Assembly (NCBI RefSeq): GCF_040719145.1
Contig: NZ_JBFDUZ010000001.1
Coordinates: 186,001-250,000 of the forward strand
DNA length: 64,000 nucleotides
From: Paenibacillus sp. JQZ6Y-1
GTDB lineage: Bacteria; Bacillota; Bacilli; Paenibacillales; Paenibacillaceae
Reading direction: 5' to 3'
Shown here: positions 61,833 through 64,000 of the stretch, piece by piece
How positions within the stretch are numbered: the stretch's first letter is position 1
How the letters are laid out: each line of letters starts with the position of its first letter
The notes under the pieces: generated by a model
What the model saw: the letters and a program-made list of their open reading frames with translations, nothing else
Databases searched by the model: none
Told to the model about the DNA's origin: nothing
Made by a program: the position numbers and the translations under genes

Positions 61833-62378
61833 CTAGGAAATGGATTGATTATGGGTAGTTGTAGGATTCGCTTGCTGTGGCTGTTGATAGAGGTACAGGA
61901 TATAATCGTTCATCACAGAAGGATATCCAAGCTGTCGTAGCATGGTTGTAATATTCCCACGATGATACGTACCATGGTTTACCAGATGCAGCACCAACTC
62001 TTCCAGTGATAGCTCGCGCATCCCAGCATACGGATTGTTCACGACAATCTTTTGCGACAAATCGGTCTGATTGCTCCATTGTGCATACTGCTGCGCCTGC
62101 TCGGTAAGGCGAGCCGTACATTCGGACAAGTCCCATTCGCTGCCGAGTGGTAGTAACGGCTGGCTCTGCTCTAATGCTTCTGGCATCTCTGTTCCATTCA
62201 GCACCAGATACCACATATGATCGACCGCATACAGATGACCAAGTGTAGCCGAGATGGTAGGGTAGGAGCTTAGTGTCTCTTCGTGAAATACAGAAGCAGG
62301 CAGCTCCTGTAGGCGTGCCAAAAGGGTTTCATTTGCCCAGTGATGATAACGTAGCATATTGCTGGTTGTACTATTCAT
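61833..62378 (-). CDS. DinB-family protein
   Basis: 181 residues of the DinB/YfiT four-helix metal fold. Likely ligands are the His in LGHLYAVDH and the HGTYHRGN pair, all present. AAAGGAGAG precedes the ATG on the minus strand. DinB proteins of Bacillales include bacillithiol S-transferases, but many members have no known substrate, and this one cannot be assigned further. Confidence 0.82.
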   Translation of the reverse strand: MNSTTSNMLRYHHWANETLLARLQELPASVFHEETLSSYPTISATLGHLYAVDHMWYLVLNGTEMPEALEQSQPLLPLGSEWDLSECTARLTEQAQQYAQWSNQTDLSQKIVVNNPYAGMRELSLEELVLHLVNHGTYHRGNITTMLRQLGYPSVMNDYILYLYQQPQQANPTTTHNQSIS

Positions 62379-62499
62379 AGATCAGCTCTCCTTTGGATAT
62401 GTAGAATGAATAACCATTTACAAATCGAGTGTAGCAAAGGAAGTATGACAACAGACTGTCATACTTGCGAAGTGTATCGATGAATTTTGAAAAGGGACA

Positions 62500-63465
62500 T
62501 TAAAGGAGGTTCAGCTCATCTTGCTCATAGCGCTCCAGCATCTGATAGAGCTTCTGCTTCATCGTCGCGCGTATTTCTGGCGGATATAACACCTCGGCGT
62601 TCTCACCCAAGCTAAGCAGTATGCCATATAGCCATTTCGTTTGCTTCGACTGCTGAATGTGGATGCGAATGGTCATGCTTCCATCGGAGTGGAATTGACG
62701 CTCGGCGTGCTGAAAATGATCCAGCGCATAGGCAAGTGCTTCCTGATTGATGCGAATAACAACCTCTATATTCGTATGGGGCAGTGATTGCTCTGGCTGT
62801 AAGGAAGTGGATTGTCGTTCTGTATTCGGAGCTGTATACGCTACGGCTTCATGCTGTCGTATCGTAAAATGCTCCTTCCTTAGCACCGTATCCAGCATGC
62901 GCGATAATCGGAATTCGCGCACACTTTGCCGGGAGCGGCAATAGCCAGCTACATACCATGCCCCGTATTTAAAATAAATCTGATTCGGCTCTAGCTCACG
63001 AGTTGTGCGTTCATTGTTGGCATTGATGTAGTCAAACTGCACGACCTGCTGCTCGGCAATCGCTTGGCGGAGTAGCTGTAACAGAAGGGTGTTTGTATGA
63101 TACGACTGAAAATTAATGTCCAGCCGTGGCATCTGCTGTACCGGCTCGATACTTTGCAATCGGTCAATCGTGCTCTGCACCTGCGTATCTTCGAACATCG
63201 TGGACAGACTATGCAGCACCGTCACCAGCGAAGCGACATCATGCGAACCGAGTAGACTTTTATCCAGCTTGTAGCCGTCGATCATCCCGTATCCACCCTG
63301 ACTCCCCTGATGCGAAATAACCGGAAAACCTGCTGCCCCGATCACATCCATATCGCGATAAATCGTCCGCGGCGATACGCCATATTCCTCTGCCAGCACC
63401 GTGGCAGATACAACTTCATGATTGAGTAGCTTGTAAATAATGGAGATGAGACGCTCCAGTTTCAT
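62500..63465 (-). CDS. WYL-domain transcriptional regulator (YafY-like)
   Basis: 321 residues from the ATG at 63465; GGAAAGGAGG lies 9 nt upstream. The N-terminal HTH-11 winged helix (about 1-60, LAEEYGVSPRTIYRDMDVI) is followed by a WYL domain (about 145-225, KYGAWYVAGYCRSR) and a C-terminal WCX region. WYL regulators often bind small nucleotides or sense DNA damage; target unknown. The start overlaps the stop of the preceding gene by 4 nt, so the two form an operon. Confidence 0.88.
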   Translation of the reverse strand: MKLERLISIIYKLLNHEVVSATVLAEEYGVSPRTIYRDMDVIGAAGFPVISHQGSQGGYGMIDGYKLDKSLLGSHDVASLVTVLHSLSTMFEDTQVQSTIDRLQSIEPVQQMPRLDINFQSYHTNTLLLQLLRQAIAEQQVVQFDYINANNERTTRELEPNQIYFKYGAWYVAGYCRSRQSVREFRLSRMLDTVLRKEHFTIRQHEAVAYTAPNTERQSTSLQPEQSLPHTNIEVVIRINQEALAYALDHFQHAERQFHSDGSMTIRIHIQQSKQTKWLYGILLSLGENAEVLYPPEIRATMKQKLYQMLERYEQDELNLL

Positions 63466-63788
63466 GGTGAATTCCTCCTTTCCTCGCATTCGTTTGTATC
63501 TGAAGACACGAGTAATTGCTGTAACGCATATCCATCCTTGATACCTTGCTCATACATAGTAGATTCGGCGAGTGATCTTAGACTGGTCATGATGTCGCTA
63601 TATTCAATCAAAGCTGCTTTTGATTCCGCTAACGTCCAATCGTGAAGCGACAACTCTACAATAGATTGAAAATGAACATCGCAATCCAGACTCAGTTTTC
63701 GATATTCTTCCTTTTGCCACAGTATCTTCTCATGGATATCTGCCATTCGCAAGGAAAGCATTTGATCATAACTCTGTTTCATGTTCAT
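63462..63788 (-). CDS. Small hypothetical protein upstream of WYL gene
   Basis: 108 residues from the ATG at 63788, which has AAAGGGGATC upstream; an earlier frame to 63875 lacks a site. Soluble, helical and charged (MKQSYDQMLSLRMADIHEKI, then LAESKAALIEYSDIMTSLRS). No known motif. It is coupled to the WYL regulator through a 4-nt overlap, so it is likely to act with or be controlled by it. Not recognised. Confidence 0.6.
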   Translation of the reverse strand: MNMKQSYDQMLSLRMADIHEKILWQKEEYRKLSLDCDVHFQSIVELSLHDWTLAESKAALIEYSDIMTSLRSLAESTMYEQGIKDGYALQQLLVSSDTNECEERRNSP

Positions 63789-63887
63789 GAAAGATCCCCT
63801 TTCGTATGTATTCCGTTCATCTGCATACCGATTTGCCTTAGGCAACCGATCAGTAGTGCTTCTTTGATCATACATGGCTTGTATTTT

Positions 63888-64000
63888 TCAATACACAATG
63901 TAGACGTTTGGTTCGATAGAGCGAAGTAGATCTTCGACTTCACGAATGCAATGTACGACAATGCCAACATATCGTTTCGTTTTGAAGCAATTAAGTCCGA
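63888..64000 (-). CDS. Possible C-terminal fragment of a gene
   Basis: A frame open from the right edge and ending with TGA at 63888-63890. The last 29 residues before the stop start KRYVGIVVHCIREVE and end with NVYIVY, which look protein-like. A second open frame on the same strand reads past this point, so the call is tentative. No family is recognised. Confidence 0.3.
   Translation of the reverse strand, partial: GLNCFKTKRYVGIVVHCIREVEDLLRSIEPNVYIVY

Overview
The window looks like a chromosomal segment of a Paenibacillus-type Firmicute. Supporting signs are strong AGGAGG-type ribosome binding sites, several TTG starts, Lpl/Ytc-type carbohydrate importers, YesM/YesN two-component genes, a nupNOPQ-like nucleoside importer, a Gram-positive BirA operator in front of bioB, and secreted enzymes against plant polysaccharides. 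I see no rRNA, tRNA, CRISPR array, prophage or complete insertion sequence. Both edges cut genes.

Layout. 1-0.8 kb: end of an RNase H gene and a small acidic protein. 1.2-16.9 kb: carbohydrate region, with a 7TM-type histidine kinase, a first three-gene ABC importer, a LacI regulator, a second three-gene importer joined to an intracellular GH32 enzyme and a secreted GH32 enzyme (fructan use), and an AraC regulator. 17.1-22.6 kb: a DDxxD isoprenoid-type enzyme followed by an 80-residue peptide with an NHLP-type leader and a C-terminal Trp; divergent from these is an ECF sigma factor, a membrane-anchored putative anti-sigma factor and an ABC exporter. 22.8-27.6 kb: OsmC-like, cupin, small hypothetical, orphan histidine kinase and acyltransferase genes. 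27.7-35.7 kb: a segment bounded by two inverted copies of a ~115 bp double-hairpin repeat. It holds a GH12 glucanase, a 45-codon micro-gene with its own promoter and terminator, a nucleotidyltransferase/RtcB/AAA RNA-repair group and a PL1 pectate lyase. 35.8-42.0 kb: nucleoside importer, YuiH-like molybdoenzyme and nucleoside phosphorylase. 42.3-46.6 kb: sugar-binding protein plus YesM/YesN pair without a transporter. 47.3-53.3 kb: Mrp Na+/H+ antiporter operon with mrpA and mrpB fused. 53.5-64 kb: YagU-like protein, bioB, TetR/MFS efflux, MerR/carboxymuconolactone decarboxylase, cysK, MarR, NTF2-like, YdeI-like, DinB-like and WYL-regulator genes.

How the parts fit. The secreted GH32, GH12 and PL1 enzymes would release sugars; the SBP-dependent importers, the intracellular GH32 enzyme and the nucleoside importer would take them in and process them. 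Cre-like sites near four of the sugar loci suggest shared catabolite control. The most novel-looking locus is the isoprenoid enzyme plus leader peptide pair: its gene order and terminal Trp recall ComQ-ComX prenyl-peptide signalling, but the leader belongs to another RiPP class. The paired double-hairpin repeats and the isolated 45-codon gene are the next most unusual items. All functions are read from sequence motifs and remembered family features; no database search was run.
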